Of a stretch of DNA of 64,000 bases, positions 44,156 to 52,229 are shown piece by piece (positions within the stretch are counted from its first letter, which is position 1; every line of letters begins with the position of its first letter). Below the pieces are notes generated by a model. That model was given only the letters and a program-made list of their open reading frames with translations, ran no database searches and was not told the DNA's origin. The stretch is from an uncultured Bacteroidales bacterium (GTDB lineage: Bacteria; Bacteroidota; Bacteroidia; Bacteroidales; P3), in contig OMXC01000016.1 of the NCBI GenBank assembly GCA_900314925.1, positions 30,597 through 94,596 of the forward strand, written 5' to 3'. Both the position numbers and the translations under genes were made by a program.

Positions 44156-45691
44156 TCATTCCTCCGAAGCCTCGGAAGCCTCCTCCAGCAGCTCGGTCTT
44201 CACCTCAGTGGTGAGATACTCTGCCGGGATGATGGATTCCGGGGCTTTGCCTTTGCGCCCGCCCTTCTTGTTGTCGAGGCCGAGCTTGAGGATCTGGTTG
44301 GCGGTGGTGCTGATGCTGCGGCCGTCGGGCTTCAGCTTTTTCTTGCTGCTTTCGAAGGCATCGAGGGCGGCGCGCAGGCTCTGCCCTATGGTCTCGTACT
44401 CCTCGAGGAAGAGGCCTGTGCGGTTTATCATCTCCTGTGCGAGCTCGAAGATTCTCTTGTGGTTTTTCTCCTGGTCGATGTGGGTCCAGGTGATGCGGAT
44501 GATGCGCAGGGCGGCGTAGAGGGTCTGCTCGTCGGCGATGAAGACTTTCTTCTGCATGGCGTCCTGCCAGAGGGTGGGTTCCTCCTGAAGGGCGTCGCGG
44601 AGGGCCGGCACGTGCGGCACGAACATGATGACGAAGTCGAGGTGCGGGTTTGTCTGGTATTTGGGGTAGTTCTTGGCGGAGAGCTCGTCGACGTGCTTGC
44701 GGAGACTTGCTATATGCTCCTTGAGGTGGAGGCGGCGGATGGTGTCGTCGGTGTCGTTGGCGTAGTCTATGTAGGCGGTCATGGAGACTTTGGAGTCTAT
44801 GATGATGTCGCGCTTGTCGTCGAGGTGGAGCAGCACGTCGGGCCGCAGGCTTTCGCCGTCGTCGGGCTGTATGACAGAGCCGTCGTCGTCGCGCATCACG
44901 AACTGGGTCTCGAAGTCTTTGCCTTCGGTGAAGCCCTGCTGTGTCAGCAGGTTGCTGAGGATGACTTCGCCCCAGTCGCCCTGGGTCTTGCTCTCGTGCT
45001 TGAAGGCGCGCGTCAGCTCTGCGGTGCTATTCTGGGCCTCGATGCTTTGCTTGATCATGAGCTCCATGTTGGCCTTGATCTCGGCGCTCATGGAGGTCTG
45101 GGTCGAGGTGTTCCTGGCCATCTCCTCTTTCATCTTTTCGATGGTCTCCTTGAGGGGCTTGACGATGCCGTCGATGTTCTTGGTGCTGGCGTCGGAGAAC
45201 TCTTCCTGGCGCTGTTTGAGCATGGTGTTGGTGGTGTTCTCCACCTGCTCGCGGAGGGCTTTGATGGTGTCGTTGAAGCGATCCTCGAGGGCCTTGGTGG
45301 AGGCTTGGTGGCGGCGGTCCTGCTCGCGGACGAAGGCTTCATGGTTCTGCTTAAGCTCGTCGACTACAGTGTTGTGGCGTTTGACGACCTCCTCCTTGTA
45401 GTCGGCCAGGCGTTTGTCGGACTCTGTCTTGTAGGTCTCGAGAGCCTTGGCAGCCTCCTCCTTGGCCGTCTGGAGCGCTTTCTCTGTCTCGGCTTTCTGC
45501 GTCTCCAGCTGCTTGTTGAGGAGTGCTGTCTCGGTGGCATGGCTCTGGTTGGCGGCGGCCAGCTGTGCCTCGAGGGTTTGTTTTTCTGTATTGAGTGCGT
45601 TCTTGCCGCGTCCGGCGATGAGTATGCCGGCAAGTATGCCTGCGGACAATGCGGCCAATGCAATGATGATGGTTGTGATAAGTGGACTCAT
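44156..45691 (-). CDS. rmuC: DNA recombination protein RmuC
   Basis: RmuC family (511 aa), which limits inversions and recombination between short repeats. It has an N-terminal membrane anchor (about 4-26), a long coiled coil to about 180, and the RmuC core with KTQGDWGEVILSNLL. Next comes LRPDVLLHLDDKRDIIIDSKVS, where the Asp and Lys recall a PD-(D/E)XK nuclease. The start is taken at ATG 45689-45691. The region around the start is part of a perfect 61-base tandem duplication (45661-45782), so a second copy of the first codons exists upstream, out of frame. Confidence 0.9.
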   Translation of the reverse strand: MSPLITTIIIALAALSAGILAGILIAGRGKNALNTEKQTLEAQLAAANQSHATETALLNKQLETQKAETEKALQTAKEEAAKALETYKTESDKRLADYKEEVVKRHNTVVDELKQNHEAFVREQDRRHQASTKALEDRFNDTIKALREQVENTTNTMLKQRQEEFSDASTKNIDGIVKPLKETIEKMKEEMARNTSTQTSMSAEIKANMELMIKQSIEAQNSTAELTRAFKHESKTQGDWGEVILSNLLTQQGFTEGKDFETQFVMRDDDGSVIQPDDGESLRPDVLLHLDDKRDIIIDSKVSMTAYIDYANDTDDTIRRLHLKEHIASLRKHVDELSAKNYPKYQTNPHLDFVIMFVPHVPALRDALQEEPTLWQDAMQKKVFIADEQTLYAALRIIRITWTHIDQEKNHKRIFELAQEMINRTGLFLEEYETIGQSLRAALDAFESSKKKLKPDGRSISTTANQILKLGLDNKKGGRKGKAPESIIPAEYLTTEVKTELLEEASEASEE

Positions 45692-45782
45692 AACTCTTAA
45701 CTCATAACTAATAACTGTCTCCAATGATGATGGTTGTGATAAGTGGACTCATAACTCTTAACTCATAACTAATAACTGTCTC
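45661..45782. repeat. Perfect 61-base tandem duplication
   Basis: 45661-45721 and 45722-45782 are identical. Each copy covers the first codons of rmuC, its start codon and the TAACTC heptamers upstream. The right copy ends at the comM stop codon. Confidence 0.95.
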
Positions 45783-47319
45783 AACGCCCCCACGAGTCGC
45801 GGTCGAGCGAGCGGTAGGTGATGGCCTCGCGCAGGTGGTCGGGGTTGATGTCGGGGGAGGCTTCGAGGTCGGCGATGGTGCGGCTGACGCGCAGGATGCG
45901 GTCGTAGGCGCGGGCGCTGAGGCCAAGGCGGTTCATGGCCTGCTCCATGATGGTGCGGCATTCGTCGGTGAGAGCACAATATTCGCGCGTGAGTTTGCTG
46001 CCCATCTGGGCGTTGCAATGCACGCCGGGGTGGTTGGCGAAGCGGGCGGTCTGTATGGCACGGGCTGCAAGGACACGTTCACGGATGGCGGCGCTGCTCT
46101 CGGCGCGCCCCTCCTTGTTCAGCTGGCTGACGGGCACGGGGGTGACCTCGATGTGTATGTCGATGCGGTCCATCAGCGGGCCGCTGACCTTGTTGAGGTA
46201 GCGCTTGACGGCGCCGGCGGGGCAGGTGCATTCGATGGTGGGGTGGTTGTAGTAGCCGCAGGGGCAGGGGTTCATGGCGGCGATGAGCATGAACGAGGCG
46301 GGGTACTCGATGGTCATCTTGGCGCGGCTGATGGTGACGCGGCGCTCTTCCATGGGCTGGCGCAGCACCTCGAGCACCGTGCGCTTGAACTCCGGCAGCT
46401 CGTCGAGGAAGAGCACCCCGTTGTGCGCCAGGCTGATCTCGCCCGGCTTGGGGTTGGCGCCGCCACCCACGAGGGCAACATCGCTCACCGTGTGGTGCGG
46501 CGCGCGGAAGGGGCGCACGGCTATCAGCGAGTCCTCCTTGCGCATCAGGCCTGCCACGGAGTGTATCTGCGTCGTCTCCAGGCTCTCGCTGAGCGTAAGC
46601 GGCGGCAGGATGCCGGGCATGCGCTTGGCGAGCATGGTCTTGCCCGAGCCCGGAGGGCCTATCATGATGGCGTTGTGGCCACCGGCGGCGGCAATCTCCA
46701 GGCAGCGCTTGACGGTCTCCTGCCCTTTGACGTCGGCGAAGTCGTACTCGTAGCTGTTCAGCGACCGGGCAAACTCGGCGCGGGTGTCGACGACGGTCTG
46801 CGGCAGGTCTGCCAGGCCGTTGAAGTAGTCAGCCACCTGCTTCAGGCTCTCGGCACCGTAGACCTCTAGGTTGTTCACTATGGCGGCCTCGCGGGCGTTC
46901 TCGGCGGGGATGATGATGCCCTTGCAGCCTCGCTTCCGCGCCTCGATGGCGATGGGCAGCACGCCCTTGATGGGGCGCAGACTGCCGTCCAGCCCCAGCT
47001 CGCCCATGATGACATACTTGTCAAAGTCGTCGGCTTTGACCATGCCCACGGCGCCCAGCACGCCCATGGCGATGCCGAGGTCGTAGGCGCTGCCCTCCTT
47101 CTTGAGGTCGGCTGGGGCCAGGTTGACGACAATATTCTGGTTGGGTATCTTGAAGTTCGACTCGAAGAAGGCCGACGCGATGCGCTGGCCGCTTTCCTTG
47201 ACGGCGCTGTCAGGCAGGCCCACGATGGAGAAGCCCGCCCCAGGCGACACCGTCACCTCAACGGTGACCGTCACGGCGTTAACACCGATGATAGCACTCC
47301 CGTATGTCTTGACTAGCAT
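45781..47319 (-). CDS. comM: ComM/YifB-family Mg-chelatase-like AAA+ ATPase
   Basis: A 512-aa hexameric ATPase; ComM acts as a branch-migration helicase during natural transformation. The N-terminal domain (ChlI-like) has SIVGLPDSAVKES and NLAPADLKKEGSAYDL. Walker A GPPGSGKTMLAKRMPG lies near residue 219, and Walker B VLFLDELPEF near 300. The C-terminal Mg-chelatase part has CPCGYYNHP and RVSRTIADLE. Intact and of normal length. rmuC follows on the same strand, beyond the 61-base duplication. It is within 7 kb of yraN and a DprA-like gene, two further families connected with DNA uptake. Confidence 0.92.
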   Translation of the reverse strand: MLVKTYGSAIIGVNAVTVTVEVTVSPGAGFSIVGLPDSAVKESGQRIASAFFESNFKIPNQNIVVNLAPADLKKEGSAYDLGIAMGVLGAVGMVKADDFDKYVIMGELGLDGSLRPIKGVLPIAIEARKRGCKGIIIPAENAREAAIVNNLEVYGAESLKQVADYFNGLADLPQTVVDTRAEFARSLNSYEYDFADVKGQETVKRCLEIAAAGGHNAIMIGPPGSGKTMLAKRMPGILPPLTLSESLETTQIHSVAGLMRKEDSLIAVRPFRAPHHTVSDVALVGGGANPKPGEISLAHNGVLFLDELPEFKRTVLEVLRQPMEERRVTISRAKMTIEYPASFMLIAAMNPCPCGYYNHPTIECTCPAGAVKRYLNKVSGPLMDRIDIHIEVTPVPVSQLNKEGRAESSAAIRERVLAARAIQTARFANHPGVHCNAQMGSKLTREYCALTDECRTIMEQAMNRLGLSARAYDRILRVSRTIADLEASPDINPDHLREAITYRSLDRDSWGR

Positions 47320-47346
47320 AGTATCTCTGCGTTAAAAATGAGAATG

Positions 47347-47354
47347 CAAAGATA
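47347..47354 (-). promoter_or_regulatory. TATCTTTG promoter core for comM
   Basis: Minus-strand TATCTTTG lies 28 bases before the comM start. Confidence 0.6.
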
Positions 47355-47389
47355 CTCATTATTTGCAATGTGACAAAATATTTTTTGAG

Positions 47390-49711
47390 TCAGCGCACCA
47401 TGCCGTTGTCGTAGCCACCGTTTTGTAGAGTCTTCTCGCCTTTGTTGAAGCGCTTGCCAAAGTCCACCTGCCAGGTGAGACCGAGGACGACCATATTGCC
47501 GTTGTTGGCGGTCCAGTGGGTGTAGCGGAAGGGGTGTACGGCGCTGAGGCCCTGCACCTCATAACTGTAGCCGTCGGGGTTAAGCAGGCATAGCCACATG
47601 GCGGTGAAGGTGAGGCTGCGCCAGCGGTATTGCACGTACATCTCCTGGTTCATCTCGTCACGCGTGTAATTTTCGGCGAGGAGTGTGTAGTGCGGCAGCA
47701 AGTTGAAGCTGGCTCCCGCCACGAAGCCTTTCCAATAGAACTGGGCATTGGCGGCGGCGGTGAGGTTGTCGCGCGTGTGGGAGAATTCAGGTCCTTCGGA
47801 AACGTAGTGGTAGTAGGTGCCGACGAGCGTGAGATTGAGGTGGTCCCAAAGTCCTTTGACACCCACCTCGCCCTGAAAGTAAGGCACATGCCAGTTGTCG
47901 GCATTGTGGTAGCTGAGGACGAAGAGGTTGCGTGCAGGGTCGTAGTGGTAACCGTCGAAGTAGGTGTTAAAGATGTGCATCAGGCCTGTGTTGGCCACGG
48001 CGTAATAGCCCTTGGGGTGAGTGTAGCGCAGCATGAGTCCGGCCCGTAGCTGCTCGCTGGGCTTGAGGTCGGGGTTGCCCTGCTGCCCCTCGACGTCGTC
48101 GGTCTGCTGGAAGACGGGCGAGAGGGCGGCCAGGGTGGGCAGGATAGGCGTGTACTGCGCCGAGGCGGTGAGCGAGAGTTGCGGGCTAATGCGCCATTGC
48201 AGACGGGCAGAGCTGAGGTTGCGGAGGTAGCGCTGGTTGTCGGTGCCGTCGCTGACGTTGAAAAGTTTGGCACCGGTGCCGAGGGAGTAGCCCACCTTGG
48301 AACCAAGGCTGCCCGCTAGCTCGGCATAGAGGTAGGCGTTGTCTTTGGTCATGGAGGTGGTGGTGCCGTTGAGTGTGTAGTCGTTCGCGGCGAAGTTGTG
48401 CTGGTATTGCAGGCCTGTGCGCAATTCGGCGGTGCCGAGTTGAACGCTGTAGGCCCCCTCGGCGCTGAGGGCGTAGCCGTGGCCGTCGACATCTGTGGCG
48501 TAGGTGGCCGGCGCGAATCCCTCGGCGCTATAGGTAAGGGTGTTGTCGTAGCGGTTCACGGAATATTCACCCACCACGTTCAGTTCCACCTTCCGGCCGC
48601 GCGGCATGCGGTGGGTGAAGTAGAGGTCGAGGCTGGGTAGGTTGTCGCGTTGGTGTTGCTGCCGTTCCAGCGCCTGTGTGATGGTCGTGCCTCGGTCGGT
48701 CTCGGTCATGGTGCCGTAGGCGCTGAGGGTCTTGGTGAAGAAGTTATCCTTGAGGGCGGCCACGAACATGGTGCTGTCGTCATGCTGGTAGGTGTATTCA
48801 GCAGTCAGGTCGTGGGTGGTGTATCGGAAAGGCATATTGGTGCGCTGGCTGCGGGTGACGGTGCGCATGGGGTCGAGGTAGCTGTCTTCCATCTTGTAGG
48901 ACACGCTGTCGTAGTTGCGGTAGCCGAGGCTGTATTCCAACGCAAACTCGCTTTTGCCCACATGGTAGCTGCCCTGCAGGTAGGCGTTGACAAAGCCTGT
49001 GGTCAGCGCCGTGTTCCCGTTTGCCACGATGCTGCCTCCATCCTCACGCTCTTTCAATATGATGTTGACGATGCCCGAGGCGCCGCGGTCCAGGTAACGG
49101 ATGCCTGGATTGTTGCTGTATTCCACACGCTTGATTTGCTCGGCCTTGAGGTTGGCCAATCGCGCCACGGGCACCTCCTTCCCGTTGATTTGCAGGATGG
49201 CCAAGCCTCCGTCCACGGTGATGCTCTGCAACGCCACATCCACCTTCAGGCCTGGCAACCCCAGCATGTCGAGTAGCACCAGCGTCCGTCCGGCGGCTTC
49301 CACCTCTTCGGGCTTGGGCAGCACCACGTAGCGGTCCACCTCCTCGGTGGTGCGGCTGGCAGTGATGGTGACGGTTTCCAGTTGCTTGGCGTTCATCGTC
49401 AGCGTGCCGAGGTCGTCGCCCGCGTTGCAACGCACCGCCACACGTTCATAGCCCACATACGAGGCCTCGAGCCTGTAGGGACCATGCTGCTCCCCTGTTT
49501 TAGGGGTGCTCCCCGAAGGGGTGAGGGGTACGGCGAAGGAACCGTCCTCGCCGGAGGAGGTCCCGCTTATAAGAATGGTATCCCGATACAGTACCACGTT
49601 GGCGAAAGCCACAGGTTGCCCGCCGTCATCGACCAGACGGCCGGTAATGGTTTGGGCGAATGCGTTCACGCCAGTCAATGCGAACGCGAGGGTAAACAGA
49701 ATTCTCTTCAT
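47390..49711 (-). CDS. Outer-membrane beta-barrel receptor-like protein with carboxypeptidase-regulatory domain
   Basis: A 773-aa outer-membrane protein resembling TonB-dependent receptors of the OMP_b-brl_3 type. Order: signal peptide (MKRILFTLAFALTGVNAFA), a CarboxypepD_reg-like domain (about 20-100: ITGRLVDDGGQPVAFANVVL), a plug-like domain (about 105-220: VDGGLAILQINGKEVPV), and a large barrel to the end. An in-frame GC-rich palindromic piece (49494-49531) encodes the linker TPSGSTPKTGEQ. It is preceded by an ECF-type promoter (49729-49763) nearly identical to that of the sigma gene at 50422, so it is the likely target of that sigma factor. Ligand unknown. Confidence 0.85.
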   Translation of the reverse strand: MKRILFTLAFALTGVNAFAQTITGRLVDDGGQPVAFANVVLYRDTILISGTSSGEDGSFAVPLTPSGSTPKTGEQHGPYRLEASYVGYERVAVRCNAGDDLGTLTMNAKQLETVTITASRTTEEVDRYVVLPKPEEVEAAGRTLVLLDMLGLPGLKVDVALQSITVDGGLAILQINGKEVPVARLANLKAEQIKRVEYSNNPGIRYLDRGASGIVNIILKEREDGGSIVANGNTALTTGFVNAYLQGSYHVGKSEFALEYSLGYRNYDSVSYKMEDSYLDPMRTVTRSQRTNMPFRYTTHDLTAEYTYQHDDSTMFVAALKDNFFTKTLSAYGTMTETDRGTTITQALERQQHQRDNLPSLDLYFTHRMPRGRKVELNVVGEYSVNRYDNTLTYSAEGFAPATYATDVDGHGYALSAEGAYSVQLGTAELRTGLQYQHNFAANDYTLNGTTTSMTKDNAYLYAELAGSLGSKVGYSLGTGAKLFNVSDGTDNQRYLRNLSSARLQWRISPQLSLTASAQYTPILPTLAALSPVFQQTDDVEGQQGNPDLKPSEQLRAGLMLRYTHPKGYYAVANTGLMHIFNTYFDGYHYDPARNLFVLSYHNADNWHVPYFQGEVGVKGLWDHLNLTLVGTYYHYVSEGPEFSHTRDNLTAAANAQFYWKGFVAGASFNLLPHYTLLAENYTRDEMNQEMYVQYRWRSLTFTAMWLCLLNPDGYSYEVQGLSAVHPFRYTHWTANNGNMVVLGLTWQVDFGKRFNKGEKTLQNGGYDNGMVR
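49494..49531. repeat. Palindromic CCCCT/AGGGG piece inside the receptor gene
   Basis: CCCCTGTTTTAGGGG followed by CCCCGAAGGGG makes two small hairpins in the coding region of the receptor-like gene, at a linker position and in frame. Confidence 0.5.
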
Positions 49712-49728
49712 AATGGTTGTCCGTTTAC

Positions 49729-49763
49729 CAATATAATACGCAAAAACGCCTCCGAATCTTACA
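49729..49763 (-). promoter_or_regulatory. ECF-type promoter of the receptor-like gene
   Basis: Minus strand: TGTAAGATT, eight variable bases, then TTTTTGCGTATTATATTG. The same two blocks with the same spacing occur before the sigma gene (50930-50964). The upstream box lies in the loop of the hairpin at 49743-49780. Confidence 0.8.
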
Positions 49764-49780
49764 ACGGAGGCGTTTTTCCC
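49743..49780 (-). terminator. Terminator of the sigma operon, overlapping the receptor promoter
   Basis: ACGCCTCCG and CGGAGGCGT form a 9-bp perfect stem around a 10-base loop, with A and T runs outside so that the minus strand ends in TTTTTG. Confidence 0.85.
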
Positions 49781-49793
49781 CAGTTTTTACGTA

Positions 49794-50438
49794 TTAATCT
49801 AGTTTCTTGCTTACAACTACAGCCACGCTACCGTCCTCATCCTCTGCGACAACGACATTTTTATAGCAAGCACGAATGGAGTCGATAAACGGTTGCACCT
49901 TATTTCTGGGCATGCGCATCTCCTTGATATAGTCATCGGCGACAAAATCCACTTTCACCAGGTTCTGCGCTGTCGTTCCCTTACTGCCGACAATGTCCTT
50001 ACCATTGATGCGTACACCACCAGCTCCAATCACAATACTGCCTGTCTCCTCGTCGTCACCTCCAATGATACGGACTCCATTCTCATCAATGTCGATGCTG
50101 CCCCACTCTCCATCTTCACTTCCGCTGATGTGGACACCCTGCCCGCCGATGTCAATGCCTATGGGTTTCTTTCTGGTTGTGGGTTTTGGAGTTGACTTGG
50201 CGGGTTGTGAAACTGTTGTGTCGTGAACCGGTATAGAGTCTTTGACGTAGATATACTTCACTGTCTCACGGCGCCAAGGGAAAAATACCTGCAGCAGCAC
50301 GGCAGCGGCTACGACCACCACGCCCAGTGCCACGCGCAGCCAACGGCGGCGACGGCGTTGCTCGCGTTCGCGGCGGTCCATCCACTCGCCCAGGCCCTCG
50401 GTCATCATCCGTAGCTGTTCTTTATAGTCCTGTTCCAT
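49794..50438 (-). CDS. Anti-sigma-like single-pass membrane protein
   Basis: A 214-aa protein coupled to the ECF sigma gene (17-base overlap). Residues 1-32 are cytoplasmic and very basic, a membrane helix follows near 34-52 (LRVALGVVVVAAAVLLQVFF), and the rest is periplasmic. The outer part has three loosely repeated strand units, GQGVHISGSEDG, ENGVRIIGGDDE and AGGVRINGKD. Topology, size and linkage fit an anti-sigma factor that senses an envelope signal, but I recognise no classic anti-sigma domain. A terminator follows its stop codon. Confidence 0.72.
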   Translation of the reverse strand: MEQDYKEQLRMMTEGLGEWMDRREREQRRRRRWLRVALGVVVVAAAVLLQVFFPWRRETVKYIYVKDSIPVHDTTVSQPAKSTPKPTTRKKPIGIDIGGQGVHISGSEDGEWGSIDIDENGVRIIGGDDEETGSIVIGAGGVRINGKDIVGSKGTTAQNLVKVDFVADDYIKEMRMPRNKVQPFIDSIRACYKNVVVAEDEDGSVAVVVSKKLD

Positions 50439-50925
50439 AACGCCTCCGCAGTTTGGTTATTATTCTGTTGATGCGCACATAGACGGCGTTGCGCTCCATC
50501 TTGAACTCGGCGGCAATCTCCTGTGCGTCGTAGCCTTCGAGGCGCATGCGCAAGAGCCGCTCCTCGTCGTCGGAGAGTGTTGACATCAGGTCGTCGATGC
50601 TCTCGGCGTAGTCGACATGGGTGTCGGGCAGCGTGTTGACGAGCGCCGGAGTGAGCTGTTCTGGCTTGGACTCCGCGCGGCGGTAGAGGTCGACCAGCAC
50701 GGATTGTGTGACGCGTTTCAGCCACGCCCGCTGCATCAGCTCCGGCGCATTGGTTTTCAATTGGTCGAAGCGCAGCCAGAGCGCTATCCACACCTCCTGC
50801 ACCATGTCCTCGCAGGCTGCGCGGTTGCCCTTGGCAAAGCGGTAGCAGGTGCGCCACACCGTCTCGCGGTGCCGCTCGATGAAGGCACAGTATGCGTCGT
50901 ATTGTTGTCTGCTTCGGTCTGCCAT
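50422..50925 (-). CDS. ECF-type RNA polymerase sigma factor, apparently autoregulated
   Basis: A 167-aa ECF sigma factor. Region 2 (about 10-85) has YRFAKGNRAACEDMVQEVWIALW, seen by its core CEDMVQEVWIALW. Region 4 (about 110-160) has LRMRLEGYDAQEIAAEF and a helix-turn-helix ending NRIITKLRRRY. Upstream is a promoter (50930-50964) shared with the receptor-like gene 47390-49711. The start codon lies only about ten bases after the CGTATTA box, so the mRNA should be almost leaderless. It is followed by an anti-sigma-like membrane protein with a 17-base overlap. Confidence 0.88.
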   Translation of the reverse strand: MADRSRQQYDAYCAFIERHRETVWRTCYRFAKGNRAACEDMVQEVWIALWLRFDQLKTNAPELMQRAWLKRVTQSVLVDLYRRAESKPEQLTPALVNTLPDTHVDYAESIDDLMSTLSDDEERLLRMRLEGYDAQEIAAEFKMERNAVYVRINRIITKLRRRYGTGL

Positions 50926-50929
50926 ACGT

Positions 50930-50964
50930 CAATATAATACGCAAAAAGGAGCGCAAATCTTACA
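50930..50964 (-). promoter_or_regulatory. ECF-type promoter of the sigma gene
   Basis: Minus strand: TGTAAGATT, eight variable bases, TTTTTGCGTATTATATTG, the same blocks and spacing as at 49729-49763. The two eight-base spacers differ, so the conservation is specific. Confidence 0.8.
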
Positions 50965-51013
50965 TCAATGTGCATTTTTTTCAAGTTGCAAATATACATA
51001 TTTTAGGGCAATC

Positions 51014-51030
51014 GGCAAAAATATTTTGCC
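51014..51030. promoter_or_regulatory. Palindromic operator-like site at the sodB promoter
   Basis: GGCAAAAATATTTTGCC is a perfect 7-bp palindrome with a 3-base centre. It overlaps the minus-33 element of sodB, a good place for a repressor or redox regulator. Confidence 0.6.
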
Positions 51031-51055
51031 ATGTGGCAGATTGTGTGTATCTTTG
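51025..51055 (+). promoter_or_regulatory. Consensus promoter of sodB
   Basis: TTTG (51025-51028), 19 bases, TATCTTTG (51048-51055). The exact consensus spacing. Confidence 0.78.
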
Positions 51056-51089
51056 CAGCCAGTATTAACAGTTAAAATTATAGACAATT

Positions 51090-51680
51090 ATGAAAAACAT
51101 CATGCCCGAGGGTGGCCAGTTCGCCATGCCCGCCCTGCCCTACGAGGCCCTTGGCGACGTCATCAGCCAGCAGACCCTCTCGTTCCACCACGGCAAGCAC
51201 CTCAAGGCCTACGTGGACAACCTCAACAAGCTCCTGCCCGGCAGCGGCCTCGAAGGTCTCGCGCTGCAGGAGGTGGTGCGCCGCAGCGAAGGCGGCCTGT
51301 TCAACAACGCCGGCCAGGTGCTCAACCACACCATGTATTTCGAACAGTTCAGCCCCGCAGCCCGCCCCATGAGCGCCGCTTTCGCCGCCAGAATCGAAAA
51401 GGACTTCGGCAGCGTGGAGGCATTCAAGAAAGAGTTCGAGCAGAAGGGCGCCACTCTCTTCGGCAGCGGCTGGGTATGGCTCAGCGCCGACAAGGAGGGC
51501 AAGCTGGTCATCACGCAGCAGCGCAACGCCGAGAATCCCGTCACCGCCGGCCTCACGCCCCTGCTGACCTTCGACGTGTGGGAACACGCCTACTACCTCG
51601 ACTACCAGAACCGCCGCGCCGACTACCTCGCCGCCCTTTGGCTGCTCGTTGACTGGCCCGTGGTCGAAAACCGCCTCTGA
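51090..51680 (+). CDS. sodB: Superoxide dismutase, Fe/Mn family
   Basis: Removes superoxide; 196 aa, cytoplasmic, no signal. Metal-ligand regions are all present: FHHGKHLKAYV (first His), VLNHTMYF (second His), and DVWEHAYYLDYQNRR (Asp and His). GSGWVWL is also present. One departure is Leu directly before the second ligand Asn-His, where most family members have Trp (QVWNHT). It has a consensus promoter with a palindrome at minus-33 and faces away from the ECF sigma gene. Metal choice (Fe, Mn or both) cannot be read safely. Confidence 0.93.
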   Translation: MKNIMPEGGQFAMPALPYEALGDVISQQTLSFHHGKHLKAYVDNLNKLLPGSGLEGLALQEVVRRSEGGLFNNAGQVLNHTMYFEQFSPAARPMSAAFAARIEKDFGSVEAFKKEFEQKGATLFGSGWVWLSADKEGKLVITQQRNAENPVTAGLTPLLTFDVWEHAYYLDYQNRRADYLAALWLLVDWPVVENRL

Positions 51681-51809
51681 TGACATCCTTCAACTACTTG
51701 ATAACCAGCTACCATCTCCTGCCAACTCCCACCCCAACTCCTACCATGGTGGGGGTTGGGGTGGCGTTGATGGTCTTGGCGTAGTCTATACACAGATTGT
51801 GTAAGGAGG

Positions 51810-52229
51810 TCAGTAGTTGAATACGTTGAAGGCGTTCTTCGTGTGACGGATCTCGGCCGTGGCGCCGCTGCCGACTATGGCAATGATGTCGAAGCGCAGG
51901 GGCTCGGTGCGGCGGTGGCGGCGCACGTAGTTGTTGGCCACGCGGATGATGTTCTGCCGCTTGCGGTGGTCGACGGCCTGCTCGGCGGTGAAAAGGTCCT
52001 CGTTGGTGCGCGTTTTCACCTCGATGACGGCCAGCTCGCCGTGGTCCAGCGCGATGATGTCCACCTCCTTGTGCCCTTTTCTATAGTTGCGGTCGAGGAT
52101 GACGTAGCCTTGATCCTCCAAGTAGCGTGCCGCCATCTGCTCCCCCGTCACACCAAACTCCTTGGACTCCTGCCTGCTCTCCACGCTCCGCTCCTTTGCC
52201 GGAGCAAACCGGAATTTCACTATCGCCAT
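51810..52229 (-). CDS. YraN/UPF0102-family nuclease-like protein
   Basis: A 139-aa protein with the PD-(D/E)XK-like core of the YraN family: GEQMAARYLEDQGYVILDRN, then VDIIALDHGELAVIEVKTR where the Asp and Glu-x-Lys form the active-site pattern, and AVDHRKRQNI. I chose the ATG at 52227-52229 (MAIVKFRFAP), which overlaps the upstream gene stop by ten bases. A 15-20 residue basic lead precedes the usual family start. YraN genes often sit near dprA or comM, and here the overlapping upstream gene has a DprA-like N-terminus. Confidence 0.86.
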   Translation of the reverse strand: MAIVKFRFAPAKERSVESRQESKEFGVTGEQMAARYLEDQGYVILDRNYRKGHKEVDIIALDHGELAVIEVKTRTNEDLFTAEQAVDHRKRQNIIRVANNYVRRHRRTEPLRFDIIAIVGSGATAEIRHTKNAFNVFNY

